From an uncultured Erysipelotrichaceae bacterium (GTDB lineage: Bacteria > Bacillota_I > Bacilli_A > Erysipelotrichales > Erysipelotrichaceae), in contig CANSQL010000018.1 of NCBI GenBank assembly GCA_947649125.1, forward strand, positions 1 to 46,510: a DNA stretch of 46,510 nucleotides. Direction: 5' to 3'. Below are positions 27,053 to 38,100 of this stretch, in pieces. Both the position numbers and the translations under genes were made by a program. The stretch's first letter is position 1; each line of letters begins with the position of its first letter. A model generated the notes under the pieces. That model saw only the letters and a list, made by a program, of their open reading frames with translations, was not told where the DNA came from and did no database searches.

Positions 27053-27082
27053 AAATACATTTTCCTCCTTATGTACACAGTA

Positions 27083-27137
27083 ATTATAAAACAAATAAGT
27101 TATAACGATTTTGTACAGTTTGTAAAAATCTTGCACT
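27083..27137 (-). promoter_or_regulatory. GH20 promoter with upstream element shared with GH84
   Basis: AGTGCAAGATT on the minus strand (27137-27127), 38 nt, then TATAAT near 27088-27083. No -35 match is seen at normal spacing. The same element, with equal spacing to -10 and start codon, precedes the GH84 gene, so an activator-type site is likely. Confidence 0.55.
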
Positions 27138-27174
27138 CACCGTATATGTAATCGTCATCAAAAAAAATCCAACA

Positions 27175-27205
27175 AACAGAAAAAAACCGGTAATTGATAC
27201 CGGTT
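27175..27205 (-). terminator. Terminator of the rubrerythrin operon
   Basis: ACCGGTA/TACCGGT stem (27186-27192 and 27198-27204), followed by TTTTTT on the minus strand. Confidence 0.8.
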
Positions 27206-27225
27206 CCAATTAAGCAGATTTAATT

Positions 27226-27762
27226 CTAGTAATTTTCTTCCTGAATTGCGAAATAAGCCTGCGCATGATCACATACCGGGCAAACCTCAGGGGCTTCCTT
27301 ACCGACATGCAGATGTCCGCAGTTTAAGCATTCCCAAACAGTTTCCTCAGCCTTTTCAAACACTGAGCCGTCCTCGATATTAGCTAATAATGCCGCATAG
27401 CGTTTTTCATGAGCTGCCTCAATTTTCGCTACACCTTCCATCGTTTCCGCAATATCGTCGAAGCCTTCTTCTCTTGCTTCCTTTGCCATACGTGCATACA
27501 TATCGGTCCACTCGAAGTTTTCACCGGCAGCCGCATCCTTTAAATTTTCTATGGTTGTAGGAACACCGTCATGAAGCAGCTTGAACCAAAGCTTCGCATG
27601 CTCCTTCTCGTTGTCTGCCGTCTTTTGGAAAATATCCGCAATCTGTACATAGCCTTCTTTTTTTGCTTTAGAAGCATAGAAGGTATACTTATTTCTTGCC
27701 TGAGATTCTCCGGCAAATGCCTCCATCAAATTCTTTTCTGTCTTTGTTCCTTTTAAATTCAT
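27226..27762 (-). CDS. rbr: Rubrerythrin
   Basis: A 178-residue cytosolic peroxide-reducing protein of anaerobes. The N-terminal four-helix diiron domain carries the ligands in EAFAGESQARNKYTFYA, EKEHAKLW and the second-half EIEAAHEKRY type motif (here VAKIEAAHEKRY). The C-terminal rubredoxin domain has CLNCGH and CPVCDH, four cysteines for one iron. The length is typical. It follows the rubredoxin-like gene by 12 nt with GAGGAG upstream, and the terminator lies 20 nt past its stop. Confidence 0.95.
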   Translation of the reverse strand: MNLKGTKTEKNLMEAFAGESQARNKYTFYASKAKKEGYVQIADIFQKTADNEKEHAKLWFKLLHDGVPTTIENLKDAAAGENFEWTDMYARMAKEAREEGFDDIAETMEGVAKIEAAHEKRYAALLANIEDGSVFEKAEETVWECLNCGHLHVGKEAPEVCPVCDHAQAYFAIQEENY

Positions 27763-27774
27763 GTTTGTCTCCTC

Positions 27775-28107
27775 CTAGTATTTTCCTTTTGCGATATGTC
27801 CCGCCAATTCAGCCTTAGCCATCTGTTTGATTTCCCACGCATATTTTTTCGCTAATTCAAACACACGGACACAGCCGGGATCCAAATTATCTTCAATTCC
27901 TGCACAAGCAGCCTTATCCAGCTTCATCGCTAAATGAATCAGCTGCATATGCAAATCATTGGTTTTATCACTGCGATAAATCTTTTCAGCCTCAGCTTCA
28001 TCAACTAAACTGAAACGCTCGGCAGAAACACCGCATTTCGGACATTTACTCGGTGCCTGTGCACCCTCCGCGACATAGCCGCACACTTCACATTTCCATA
28101 AACTCAT
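27775..28107 (-). CDS. Rubredoxin-like domain protein
   Basis: A 110-residue protein with an N-terminal rubredoxin-type knuckle (Cys6, Cys9, Cys22 and Cys25: WKCEVCG and CPKCG). A mostly helical tail of unknown function contains DKAACAGIEDNLDPGC. It may pass electrons to rubrerythrin, which is encoded 12 nt downstream in the same operon. The tail resembles no domain I can name. An AGGT site lies before the ATG. Confidence 0.85.
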   Translation of the reverse strand: MSLWKCEVCGYVAEGAQAPSKCPKCGVSAERFSLVDEAEAEKIYRSDKTNDLHMQLIHLAMKLDKAACAGIEDNLDPGCVRVFELAKKYAWEIKQMAKAELAGHIAKGKY

Positions 28108-28134
28108 GGTTGATTACCTCACTTTCGTTTACAT

Positions 28135-28147
28135 TTATATTGTATAA
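28135..28147. promoter_or_regulatory. Inverted repeat at the rubredoxin-rubrerythrin promoter
   Basis: TTATA-3 nt-TATAA, overlapping a probable -10 (TACAAT on the minus strand). It is only distantly PerR-like and might bind a redox repressor. Confidence 0.3.
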
Positions 28148-28355
28148 CACCTGCGCATAAATTGCACGTCTTTTAACCGAAAATTTTCTTAAATTCTTTT
28201 TTATCCCTTTTCTATTATACTGCTTTCATTCAAAAAAATTATACACAATTTAACGATTTAAAATCATTTTTATCGATGTAAGTTCATTTTAAACAAGGAA
28301 TCTATGTACTTTTTTTAAAGAATGAAGTAAAATATTAATAATCGGAGGTAACTAT

Positions 28356-30449
28356 ATGAATACAAAACACCCGTTTGATGATTTCGGAATCAATTTATTT
28401 GATGAACACGTGATGAAGGAACGGCTTCCTCATCCCGTTTATACAAAATGGGAAACCGCGACAAGAAAAGAGGACGCATTGGATCGGCCGACGGCAGATG
28501 CGATTGCGCATGCGATGAAAACATGGGCGATGGAAAAGGGCGCAACGCATTTTACGCACTGGTTTCAGCCGATGACCGGCTCCACTGCCGAAAAGCATGA
28601 CAGCTTTGTGGAACCGGGAGAATACGGACAGCCGATTTCGCGCTTCAGCGGTAAAAGCTTGATCAAGGGCGAAGGAGATGCATCGAGCTTTCCCAGCGGC
28701 GGACTTCGCGCTACCTTTGAGGCAAGAGGCTATACCTACTGGGATTGTACCTCACCGGCATTTATCAGAGACAATGTATTGTGCATTCCGACGATTTTCG
28801 TATCGTATAACGGTGAAACATTAGATAAGAAAGCACCGCTGTTGAAATCCATTGAAGCGGTATCCAAACAAGCAACCCGTATTGTGAACTCCTTTAAGGA
28901 CAAGGATGTAAAACGAGTCATGCCGATGGTTGGCTTGGAACAGGAATATTTCCTGATCGATAAGGAATTATATCGCAATCGTATGGATCTGCTTCATGCG
29001 GGCAGAACGCTGTTCGGGTCGATGTCACCGAAGGGCAACGGGATTTCCAAGCATTATTTCGGTTCTATACCGACAAGAGTCGATGCCTTTATGCAGGAGG
29101 TGGATAAGGAGCTTTGGAAGCTCGGCATCTATGCGAAGACTGAGCACAATGAGGCAGCCCCCTGTCAGTTTGAAATCGCACCGCTGTATGCCGATGCAAA
29201 TATCGCGGTGGATCAAAATCAGATCATTATGGATATGCTGAAAAAGACCGCTGATAAGCACGGCTTTGCCTGCCTACTGAATGAAAAGCCGTTTGAGCAT
29301 GTAAACGGCAGCGGCAAGCATAATAACTGGTCGTTGGTATGTGATGACGGACAGAATCTGTTAGAGCCAGGCGATCGTCCGCATGAAAATATTCGCTTTC
29401 TGTTATTTGTTTGTGCCGTTATTGAGGCTGTTGATACATATCCCGAGCTGCTTCGCATGGCAAGCTCCTGTTACGGCAATGATTATCGCTTAGGGGCCGA
29501 TGAAGCACCTCCCGCCATTATCAGCATCTGTATGGGAAGCTATTTAGAGGAGATTTTGACCCGTTTGGAAAAGGGCGATGATGAACTGGAAATCGAAGTC
29601 AATACCACTCCGTTTGAAATCGGTAATCTTGCCTATATCCCGAAGGATACAAGCGATCGCAATCGTACCTCACCGTTTGCCTTTACCGGCAACAAGTTTG
29701 AATTCCGCATGGTTGGCTCCTCACGCTCAGCCGCTACCACCAACATCGTATTGAATACGATCGTAGCCGATGTCTTATGCAAAATCGCCGACGAGCTGGC
29801 ACCGTTAAAATATATCGAGGACATTCGCAATCACTCCTTAGCTATCTGTAAGCGTATTTTGCGTAAGCATAATCGCATTCTGTTTTCTAAGGACGGCTAC
29901 AGTGAGGAATGGATCAAGGAAGCAGAAAAGCGCGGCTTGGCGAATATCAACAGCTATGTACATTCCATCGATTCTCTGATCGATGATAAAGCAGTCGCTA
30001 TGTTTGAGCGCAACAATGTTTATAATTATAATGAATTGACTGCCCGTACCAATATTTTATATGATGAGGTCATCAAGGATATTAAAATTGAAGCGATGGT
30101 ATTATTGGATATCTCAAAAAAGGTGTTGTTGCCGGCATTGGTTAAGGAAATCAAATTCTACAGTGACGCATTGAATTCCTTAGACAGAAGAAATGCCTTC
30201 TTTGAGCGTAAAATCGATCGCTTGACCTCGCTGTTAGATCAGTTTGATGTTCGCTATCATGAGTTTAAAGAAGCCTTTATGAAGCGTAAAAATTATAGTG
30301 ATATCAAAGAAAAAGCATTTTATATGAATGATCGTTTAGTGAAACAAATGCAGGAATTAAGAAATGTGATTGATGCGATCGAGGAAAGCATCAGCGCCGA
30401 GAATTACCCGGTACCTACCTATGAACAGTTGTTTACCTCTGTGAATTAA
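28356..30449 (+). CDS. glnN: Glutamine synthetase type III
   Basis: A 697-residue ATP-dependent glutamine synthetase that joins ammonia to glutamate. Type III is shown by the length (usual about 700-730) and by segments such as SGKSLIKGEGDASSFPSGGLR, GLEQEYFLID (metal ligands), NEAAPCQFEIAP, HVNGSGKHNNWS (ATP and glutamate site) and FRMVGSSRSAA. The C-terminal 150 residues are helical, as usual for this type. CGGAGG lies 8 nt before the ATG. It is transcribed alone and ends at the hairpin 30465-30498. Type III enzymes usually form large double-ring dodecamers; this is family knowledge. Confidence 0.96.
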   Translation: MNTKHPFDDFGINLFDEHVMKERLPHPVYTKWETATRKEDALDRPTADAIAHAMKTWAMEKGATHFTHWFQPMTGSTAEKHDSFVEPGEYGQPISRFSGKSLIKGEGDASSFPSGGLRATFEARGYTYWDCTSPAFIRDNVLCIPTIFVSYNGETLDKKAPLLKSIEAVSKQATRIVNSFKDKDVKRVMPMVGLEQEYFLIDKELYRNRMDLLHAGRTLFGSMSPKGNGISKHYFGSIPTRVDAFMQEVDKELWKLGIYAKTEHNEAAPCQFEIAPLYADANIAVDQNQIIMDMLKKTADKHGFACLLNEKPFEHVNGSGKHNNWSLVCDDGQNLLEPGDRPHENIRFLLFVCAVIEAVDTYPELLRMASSCYGNDYRLGADEAPPAIISICMGSYLEEILTRLEKGDDELEIEVNTTPFEIGNLAYIPKDTSDRNRTSPFAFTGNKFEFRMVGSSRSAATTNIVLNTIVADVLCKIADELAPLKYIEDIRNHSLAICKRILRKHNRILFSKDGYSEEWIKEAEKRGLANINSYVHSIDSLIDDKAVAMFERNNVYNYNELTARTNILYDEVIKDIKIEAMVLLDISKKVLLPALVKEIKFYSDALNSLDRRNAFFERKIDRLTSLLDQFDVRYHEFKEAFMKRKNYSDIKEKAFYMNDRLVKQMQELRNVIDAIEESISAENYPVPTYEQLFTSVN

Positions 30450-30464
30450 TCAAATAATCATCAT

Positions 30465-30498
30465 AAAAGACTGTATCGAAGTAAAGATACAGTCTTTT
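30465..30498. terminator. Terminator after glnN, bidirectional
   Basis: A perfect 13-bp stem (30465-30477 with 30486-30498, GACTGTATC/GATACAGTC core) between the convergent glnN and MATE genes. Confidence 0.8.
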
Positions 30499-30542
30499 AC
30501 TATACGCATTAGAAACAATATTTCTTATATTGCCGCATGATT

Positions 30543-31922
30543 TCAAGCAGCCATCGCTTGTGAATATGACTTGGACAATATCTTATCTCTTTTTCGAATT
30601 CGTAAGTAAAGCAGAACTGCAGCACCGGCCGCGATTCCTTCCGCTATCACAAAGGAAAACCATATCCCGCCTAAGCCGAATAAGGACGCAAACAGCCAAG
30701 ACAGCGGCAGTGTAATACAGAGCTGGCGTAACAGAAATACAATTAATGAATGGAATCCGAGTCCCATTGCCTGAAACAGTGTCGGTAAAATAAAGCCGAG
30801 CGATGCCGGTAAAAAGCTGATACTGATAATTCGTAATGCGGGTACACCGATCTGCAGCATATCCTCACCGGCTTGAAACAGCAGTAACAACTGCGTAGGA
30901 AATAACAGAAAAACAGCACAACCGCATGACATGATTGCGACTGTTACGATAACCGCATATTTTAAGGTCTGAAGCAGTCGTTCATGATTTCCGGCTCCGT
31001 AATTGTATCCCATGATCGGCATAGCCCCTTGTGTTAATCCGCTCGCGGGCATAAACACAAAAGTCTGCAGCTTATAGTAAATACCGTATACTGATACAGC
31101 TGTATTGGAAAATTGAATCAGAATGGAATTCAATCCCATTACTAAGACACTGCCCAATGCATTCATACAAGCATTTGGGATACCGATAGAAAGAATACGA
31201 CGTATCGCAGTCCAAGAAAATTGAAACTGCTTCCAATCAAGCTTTACGTCAAATTCTCTTGTCAAAAAAATAAACAAGGATAATGACATGGCAAATATCT
31301 GACCGATGACAGTAGCGATTGCCGCCCCCTTTACCCCCATTGCCGGAATTCCGAACAACCCGAAAATCATGATCGGGTCCAAGATGATATTCGTAATTGC
31401 GCCGATTGCCTGTATCGCCATCGGAAAAATCATCTTTCCCATGGACTGAAATACCTTTTCAATCAAAATATGAAAAAAGCAGCCGAAGCATAAGAATACG
31501 CAAACGTAGGTATACATACAAGCATCCTCTAAAATAGTCGCTGAATCGGTAAACAGCTGAAAAAAAGGACGGATTGCGAAGCAGCCGATTATCGCAAATA
31601 ACAAATAGCCGCTCAATGACAGCAGCATACCATGCATCACCGCACCGTTTGCCTCTTGATGATTATGTTCACCAAGCTTTCTTGATATATAAGAGTTTAC
31701 ACCGACACCGATTCCCACAGAACACGCGATAATCAATGTCTGAATCGGAAAAGCAAGAGAAACAGCTGTCATTGCATCTTCTCCGATTTGAGCTACAAAC
31801 ATACTGTCTACAATATTATACAGTGACTGAATCAGCATCGACAGCATCGGCGGAAAAGCCATTGACATCAGCAATGGTAAAACAGGCTTATATCCCATTT
31901 TGTTTTGTTCTGTTGTCTGCAT
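30543..31922 (-). CDS. MATE family multidrug exporter
   Basis: A 459-residue membrane protein with twelve predicted membrane segments in two six-helix halves. MATE features include SMAFPPMLSMLIQSLYNIVDSMF at the start, SLAFPIQTLIIACSVGIGVG, and PIMGYNYGAGNHERL in the second half. It would export cationic compounds, driven by sodium ions or protons; the substrate is unknown. AGGAG lies 9 nt before the ATG. The upstream leader (31939-32002) contains a terminator and a competing hairpin, so expression may be controlled by attenuation. Confidence 0.9.
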   Translation of the reverse strand: MQTTEQNKMGYKPVLPLLMSMAFPPMLSMLIQSLYNIVDSMFVAQIGEDAMTAVSLAFPIQTLIIACSVGIGVGVNSYISRKLGEHNHQEANGAVMHGMLLSLSGYLLFAIIGCFAIRPFFQLFTDSATILEDACMYTYVCVFLCFGCFFHILIEKVFQSMGKMIFPMAIQAIGAITNIILDPIMIFGLFGIPAMGVKGAAIATVIGQIFAMSLSLFIFLTREFDVKLDWKQFQFSWTAIRRILSIGIPNACMNALGSVLVMGLNSILIQFSNTAVSVYGIYYKLQTFVFMPASGLTQGAMPIMGYNYGAGNHERLLQTLKYAVIVTVAIMSCGCAVFLLFPTQLLLLFQAGEDMLQIGVPALRIISISFLPASLGFILPTLFQAMGLGFHSLIVFLLRQLCITLPLSWLFASLFGLGGIWFSFVIAEGIAAGAAVLLYLRIRKRDKILSKSYSQAMAA

Positions 31923-31938
31923 ACGCTATTCTCCTTCT

Positions 31939-32002
31939 CAAAAAAGACCTCCAATTCTCTATTTTGGAACATAAAAATAGAAAAACGGAGGTTACATAAC
32001 CT
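31939..32002 (-). promoter_or_regulatory. Attenuator-like leader of the MATE gene
   Basis: On the minus strand ACCTCC (31992-31987) pairs with GGAGGT (31952-31947), with an inner TCTATTTT/AAAATAGA stem and CTTTTTT after it: a terminator before the gene. AGGTT/AACCT (palindromic 31989-32002) uses part of the same ACCTCC arm and so competes with it. An ATG-TAA start-stop pair lies in that arm. Confidence 0.5.
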
Positions 32003-32026
32003 ATTTGATTGTTGATTGACTGCCTT

Positions 32027-32055
32027 ATTCTACTATAATAGTAAGTGAAATGCAA
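32027..32055 (-). promoter_or_regulatory. Promoter of the MATE leader
   Basis: Minus strand TTGCAT (32055-32050), 17 nt, TAGAAT (32032-32027); start of the leader near 32020. Confidence 0.55.
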
Positions 32056-32090
32056 GAGGCTTATATAGCTGAAAGCATCTATGTACACAG

Positions 32091-32132
32091 AAAAGCGAAT
32101 AGCTCAACTGATTCAGCTGTCTATCCGCTTTT
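32091..32132. terminator. Terminator after the GH84 gene
   Basis: AAAAGCGGATAG/CTATTCGCTTTT (12 bp, one G-U), with an inner CAGCT/AGTTG pairing. The T-run is short on the minus strand and longer on the plus strand. Confidence 0.6.
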
Positions 32133-32154
32133 TAGATATATCAACTAAAGTCTT

Positions 32155-35100
32155 TTATTTTTGCGTTTTACGCTTTTTATTTGCGGCTAATACAACGATG
32201 CCTGCACATAATGTCATCCAAGCATAGCCTGTAAACATTGTATTATCACCGGTGTTCGGTGTGTTGACACCGTCAGTACCTGGCTTCAAGGTTTGATTTG
32301 AATCTGATGATCCCGAAGGCTTATCATTTGGTTTCACCGGCTTTGTCGGTAAATCGATTGTTTTTTCCTCAAGGCCTTCGATGGCGCTTTCCAAAGCAGC
32401 CAATGCGAAATTGATTTCGCCTAAGGTCGCATGATCATCTGCCAATACTCTTTCTACCTCTTTGATTGCCTTTTCCAGTTCTGCTACACTTTCTTCGGTA
32501 TACTTGCTTGTATCAATCGCTTCCGCTTCTTTCAATGCTTCCGCAAGATTATTCTTATGATCTGCATTAGGCACTAAATTATTGATAGCTTTATTAATTT
32601 CAACAAGCATCGCTGCGATTTCTTCTGCTGTTCCGTTTGTTTTCAATGTCTTAGCCTGTTCCAACAATTCAGACAATACCAGATAAGATTCCTCAGTATA
32701 CTCAGAGGCATCGATATCCATATTCAACTTCTTATTCAATTCAGAAATATCAACCAAGCCTAAGATTGCATCCTCTGCCGCTTCGCTTAGTTCAATAAAT
32801 TCGTCCTTTAGCCAAGTGTCCTTGGAATTAGCTTGAGCCAATACTTCGGTTACCTTCTGATAACTTTCGGTTGTATAATCATCAGCGTTTACGTCCTCTA
32901 ACTGCTTGATCAAGGCCGCAAGCTCTTTCTTGGAAGCAGTTTCCACAAGAGCCGATCTTGCCGCCGCTAAATCGGAGGCAGCTTGATTCACTTCATCCTG
33001 CGTACCGCTTGCTTTTAATTTATCGATATCCAAGCCTTTATATACCGCTTCATAAGCTGCATAGCTATCTGCTGAATAATGCTCAGGATCAATTTTATCA
33101 AATGCTTTTAATTCGGCATTCAGCACCTTAACGCTTACTAAACCGGCATAGCGGTTCATCATTTCCTTCAGCTTCGCTTGCAGTTCAGTCTTATCGGTGC
33201 TTTCATCCGCTAAAGCCTCTTTCACTACATTAACGATTGCTTCGAACGGAGTGATGGAATCTGTTGTATAATCTGTTTTCTCACCCAGCACCTCAGTTTC
33301 AAACTTATTCAACTGTGCTGCTATGGAATTCATATCAAATGCTAAATTCTCATAAGCTTCCTCTAATGCTTCTAATGCTTCTTGTACAGCTTCACTGTCT
33401 GTAGGTGTCTTTAACAATTCCTTCGCAGCCGCTAATTTTTCAGCGAATACCGCATAGGTTGACTCTGTAAAAGAATCTGCCGTAATCACATCATACTTAT
33501 CAATGCTTGCCTTTAAATCTTTTGCATAATCGGCTAATTGATAAGCCTCTGTTAACACTTTATTTTGTTGAGCATATTCTAACGGAGTTGCAGTTGAAGC
33601 ATTGACCATATCTTGCGCATTTTTCAGTTCATCCTTCAGCTGCTGCAATATTTCAGCAGGGTAAAGTGTTTCATCAAACAAACTCAATTCATAGCTTATT
33701 TCTTCAATCGCAGAAATAAGGTTTTCCTTAGGAATTGCGCTGAATACTAATTGTGCACGCGCATTTTCCAAGGATTCAACAAGCATATCAACATCAGCTT
33801 CACTGATATTATCGGCTTCCTCGATTTCATTCTCTGCATATTGAATTGCATTTTGCAGTTTCATAAAGGTTGATTTAACATAAACACTGTCATCATTTTT
33901 AACTGCCTTTAATTCGTTCAATAATGTACGAACAGCACTTAAATCACCCTTTAGTTCCGGCTGATTCAAAGCCTTATCAAGCTTGCTTATCGCTGAATTT
34001 ACAACTGATTCGGAAACAAAGTCGTTTGCGTAGGTTGCTTCTGCATATTCTAATACAGTCCTTAAATTTTCTTTACTGTCAGTTGTCCATGTATCGGTAT
34101 TTACCGCCTTGGCAGAACGAATCAGATCATTCAGGCGTGTTTTATCCACATTCACGTATGCAACCTTATTGATTAAGATTTCTTGGATCGCAACCTCTTG
34201 ATCTGCAGTCCATTCAATTTTTACTGCTAATAAATGCTTCACTGATTCAGGTAAAGTATATTCACACAAGGCTGTATTTAAGTTTCCAAGCTCGATCCAG
34301 CGAGCGGTTGCTCTTGTGCTGTCTACCACTTCCGCATATATTTTTGCCTCAGAAATAGCGGTTGGAGATTGTAAAACAGTGATTTTATTTCTGTTTGTAG
34401 TGTCAGTTACTTTATATAACAATGAACCGGCTTTATTTGCAGTCGGCTTAAACGCGGTTGCCGTATTACCGTCTGCTACGTTTAAAGCATTGTATCCATC
34501 CCGAGCAGTCACTGTAGCCGTCACCGTCGGATCGGTCGTAGTAGCCAATGTTTGATTATTATTCAACTCAAATTCGGTGAATCTTACCCATTTATCGGCT
34601 CCGACCTTCGTCTTTGTAATTTCAAACTTGATATAACGAGCTTTCACATTCAAGTTGGCTGCTTCCTTCGCATTATATGAGATTTCATGTAGCGGCAATA
34701 CATCTTGAATCGTATCTGTGTTTTCCGCTTCACCCGGATTCGCTGTTCCGTCCTGATTACCGATAGTCATGATTTGCTTCCATGCGGTGCCGTCTTCGGA
34801 TACGGAAATTTTCGCATGACGAGGGAAATCCGTATTACTGTCTCTGGAAACTACTTTAAAGGTATTTAAATCGATTACTTGACCGAGATCATACGTTACA
34901 AATCTTCCTGCAGTTTGACTGCCTTGGAATACCGTTTCAGAAGTGCGATTCTTGTCAAACAGATTTTTATCGCCTGAAACAGTAAAGCCGCTTGCTTCAC
35001 TTAACTTTAATTCATAAATTTCATTTGAATTCACGATAAACTTCGTTAAATTAAATGTAACATCACTTGAACCGTTATTGATTAAACGAATATAGCGGGC

Positions 35101-38100
35101 ATTATCCACATGATTTTGATCTGTCACCGCTGTCCATATAACGCCGTTCTCGGAAATCTGTAAGGTTAAGCCTGATGCAACATCGACATCCAGTGTGGTT
35201 AAATCCTTTAAGCGCTCCAGCTTCACTCCGATGTATTCACCTGTCGCTAAAGTAATATCGGAATACGGCAACAGTGTCATCTGTTCCATGGTATGAGTAC
35301 CCTGTAATGAATTTAAAGCAGTTACATTTGTATATGTGTATTTATTGGTAGGAACACTTGTATTTTCCTCTACGTTAATTTCACCGAATTTCACCCAACT
35401 GCTTTTTTCTTGTTTATTTACCAAGCGTACATAACGAGCGCGTATTCCCGTTAAATCTTCATCAATGATATCCTGTCCGCTTGATACGCCGTTATAAGAT
35501 TTAAAGGTTGTCCAATTGACATTATCCTCAGAATATTCCAAGTCATATTTTACCCATTTATCGCCGCTGTCAATACCGACTGCCGCGTGAAATGATTTTA
35601 AATGTGCAACTCTGCCTAAATCCAAACCGATAAAGTCACCGACCAGCGCCTTATTACCGCTTAACTGATACCAAACACCGGTCGAATCATTACCGTCCAA
35701 CAATTCAGTTTCATTACCGCTCCAAATACCGAATGTTGATGTTTTAATAATTGTTTTTGAAATCGGTACGGAATCATCAATTTCACCGTCAAATCTGTCA
35801 ACAGAGATTTCATTAAACTGCCACCATACGTTTACCTTCTCGCTATTTCGTATACGAACCGCATCAGCTCTCGTTCCGTTTAAATTCACATCCAATTCAA
35901 AAGGAATACTATCCAATGTTTGGAATGTTTTCCATTCTCCATTAATTCGATACTCAATTACACCTTTGTTAATCTTATCATTGCTGCCGTTACCGTGAGA
36001 AATATGGACATTGCCGACCTCAATCGTATCATCGAATTCAACTCCGACCCAAGTATCCGCTAATGTGCTATCCTTATCGTCATCTGTGCTGTCGTTAGAA
36101 TGTGAAAAGCTGGCATTCGTAGATGTACTGCCGTCAATAATCTTATCAAGAGAACCGCTTCTGATTAGCATTTTATCGGTACTGTACATAGGTGTCATAC
36201 TAAATGCGCCGACATATTCCTCTACTTTGATTTCATTGATATGCCACCATTTATTTGTATTTTCATCAAGATTTCTGATGCGAACAGCATCTGCCTGAGT
36301 GCCTTTAAGATTTACAACCACTTCTGCACCCATGTTTGACATCTCTTTAAATGTTTTCCATGTCCCGTCAACACGATATTCAATCGCTGCGTTAGTCACC
36401 TTATCGCCGCTTGCCTGATACAGTCTCAATAATCCCAACGGTTGTGCAGAATCAAATTCTAAGCCGACCGCGGCGTCTTTATGAATTTCATCAACATTGC
36501 TCGGAGTCTTTGAATCAAGAAAATCTAAACCGGTCGTAGTATTACCGTCCACCAGTGCATCTAAATTATCACCGGAATACAAAACCATGTTTTCAATGAA
36601 TGGAGTACCCTTGATAATCGGGGTTCCTTCATCTAAACCGTTGATCACGATATCCCTGCAGCCGAGCCACATATTGGTCTTATCGGCCGTAGCGATAATT
36701 CTCACACCTTTTGCCTTTAAGTTCAAGCCTTCTACTTGTACCAAAGCTCTTGTATCCGAATATTCACTGCCGGCAATATCTGTCCATGTCTTGCCATCCG
36801 CAGTGTACTGCAGCTTTGCCGAATCAAACGTATCACGAAGATTGCTTGCGTGTGCCATCTTAAAGACAATATCATGGATATCGATGACTTGATTATACAT
36901 TACACCGATATAAGTCCCCGTTTCAGCACTGTTTGGATTTTTCCAAACCACCTCGGTACCCTCATTATTATCTAAGAGATTATCTAAGCTGCCCGAAGGT
37001 GTATCAGTACGATTTGTAATTACCTTAGCACTTACCTTACTCGGATCAAGGATGCTTCCGACGGAAAGAGACAGCTCACCATTTAAATATTCCGTGAACG
37101 GAATGATGCGTTTCGCACCTGCTTCCGCAACATCGATCTCATCATGTATTTTATAACGAATATGATTTTTAGACGCCTCAAATTTCGCTACGCCTGATGT
37201 ATAGTGGCTGACAGCTTCATCATTTTGATTATTTTCCAAAGCAATTGCACTTTGTATAAATTCAATATTTGCTTCACTGATTTCCTTCAGTGATAAACGC
37301 CATGAATTGATTTCTTCCTTAAATGCTTCATTTTTAGAAAGCTTATCAAAGTCATCACATGCTTTAATAATCTTTTCAAACTCATCGATTAAAACATTGC
37401 CCTTTTCAATAATTGAATCACCGTTATCAAATGCGGCTCTGAAATCATCTAAGAATGGCTTTAATTCCTCAGATTCAGCTAAGTTTAAACCATGTCCGTT
37501 AGGAGCAGGATCACTGAGATGCTTAGCCATTTCATATAATGCTTCGCCGGCATCACCATCAATGTATTTAAAGGAATCCTTCCAGCTTTTATCATCATTA
37601 AATGCCTTTACATTCCATGCATAGTCAGCGATCGCAAATAACGCTACTTTGCTTGCTTCCGCTTCCTGCATCGGATTTGTAACAACGCCCTCTAGATCTT
37701 CAACATTCACGTCAGTATGAAGTAAGGAGCCTTTTCCCATCATCAAACGCTTCATATTAATATCATTTACCGGCCAATTCAACCAAAACAGCGGGCTTCT
37801 GCGCGGACTTGCGCCGGCAGGCAAATCTCTTGTTTTAAAATTATCCAAAGTTCTTTGCTCAATCGGCTGACAAACAGCTTCACCGGTCCAGAAAATCTGA
37901 ATATCCTCATGGAAGCCTTGATCATATTCGTCCAATTCGCCATCTTTCCACCAAGCGTTGTTATAACCGGCCGGACAAAATACTAAATTATGCACATCGC
38001 CCTTTGAATCTACCCACTCTTGTAAGCGTTCCATTACACGAACTACGACCGAACGCGGCAAATCTCCGGAATCATCTCCTAATACACCGAATTGACGGAC

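Noticed and set aside
31888-32088. A 66-codon frame over the MATE leader
   Set aside because: It crosses the promoter, the attenuator and the start of the MATE gene, lacks a ribosome binding site and has no protein-like pattern.
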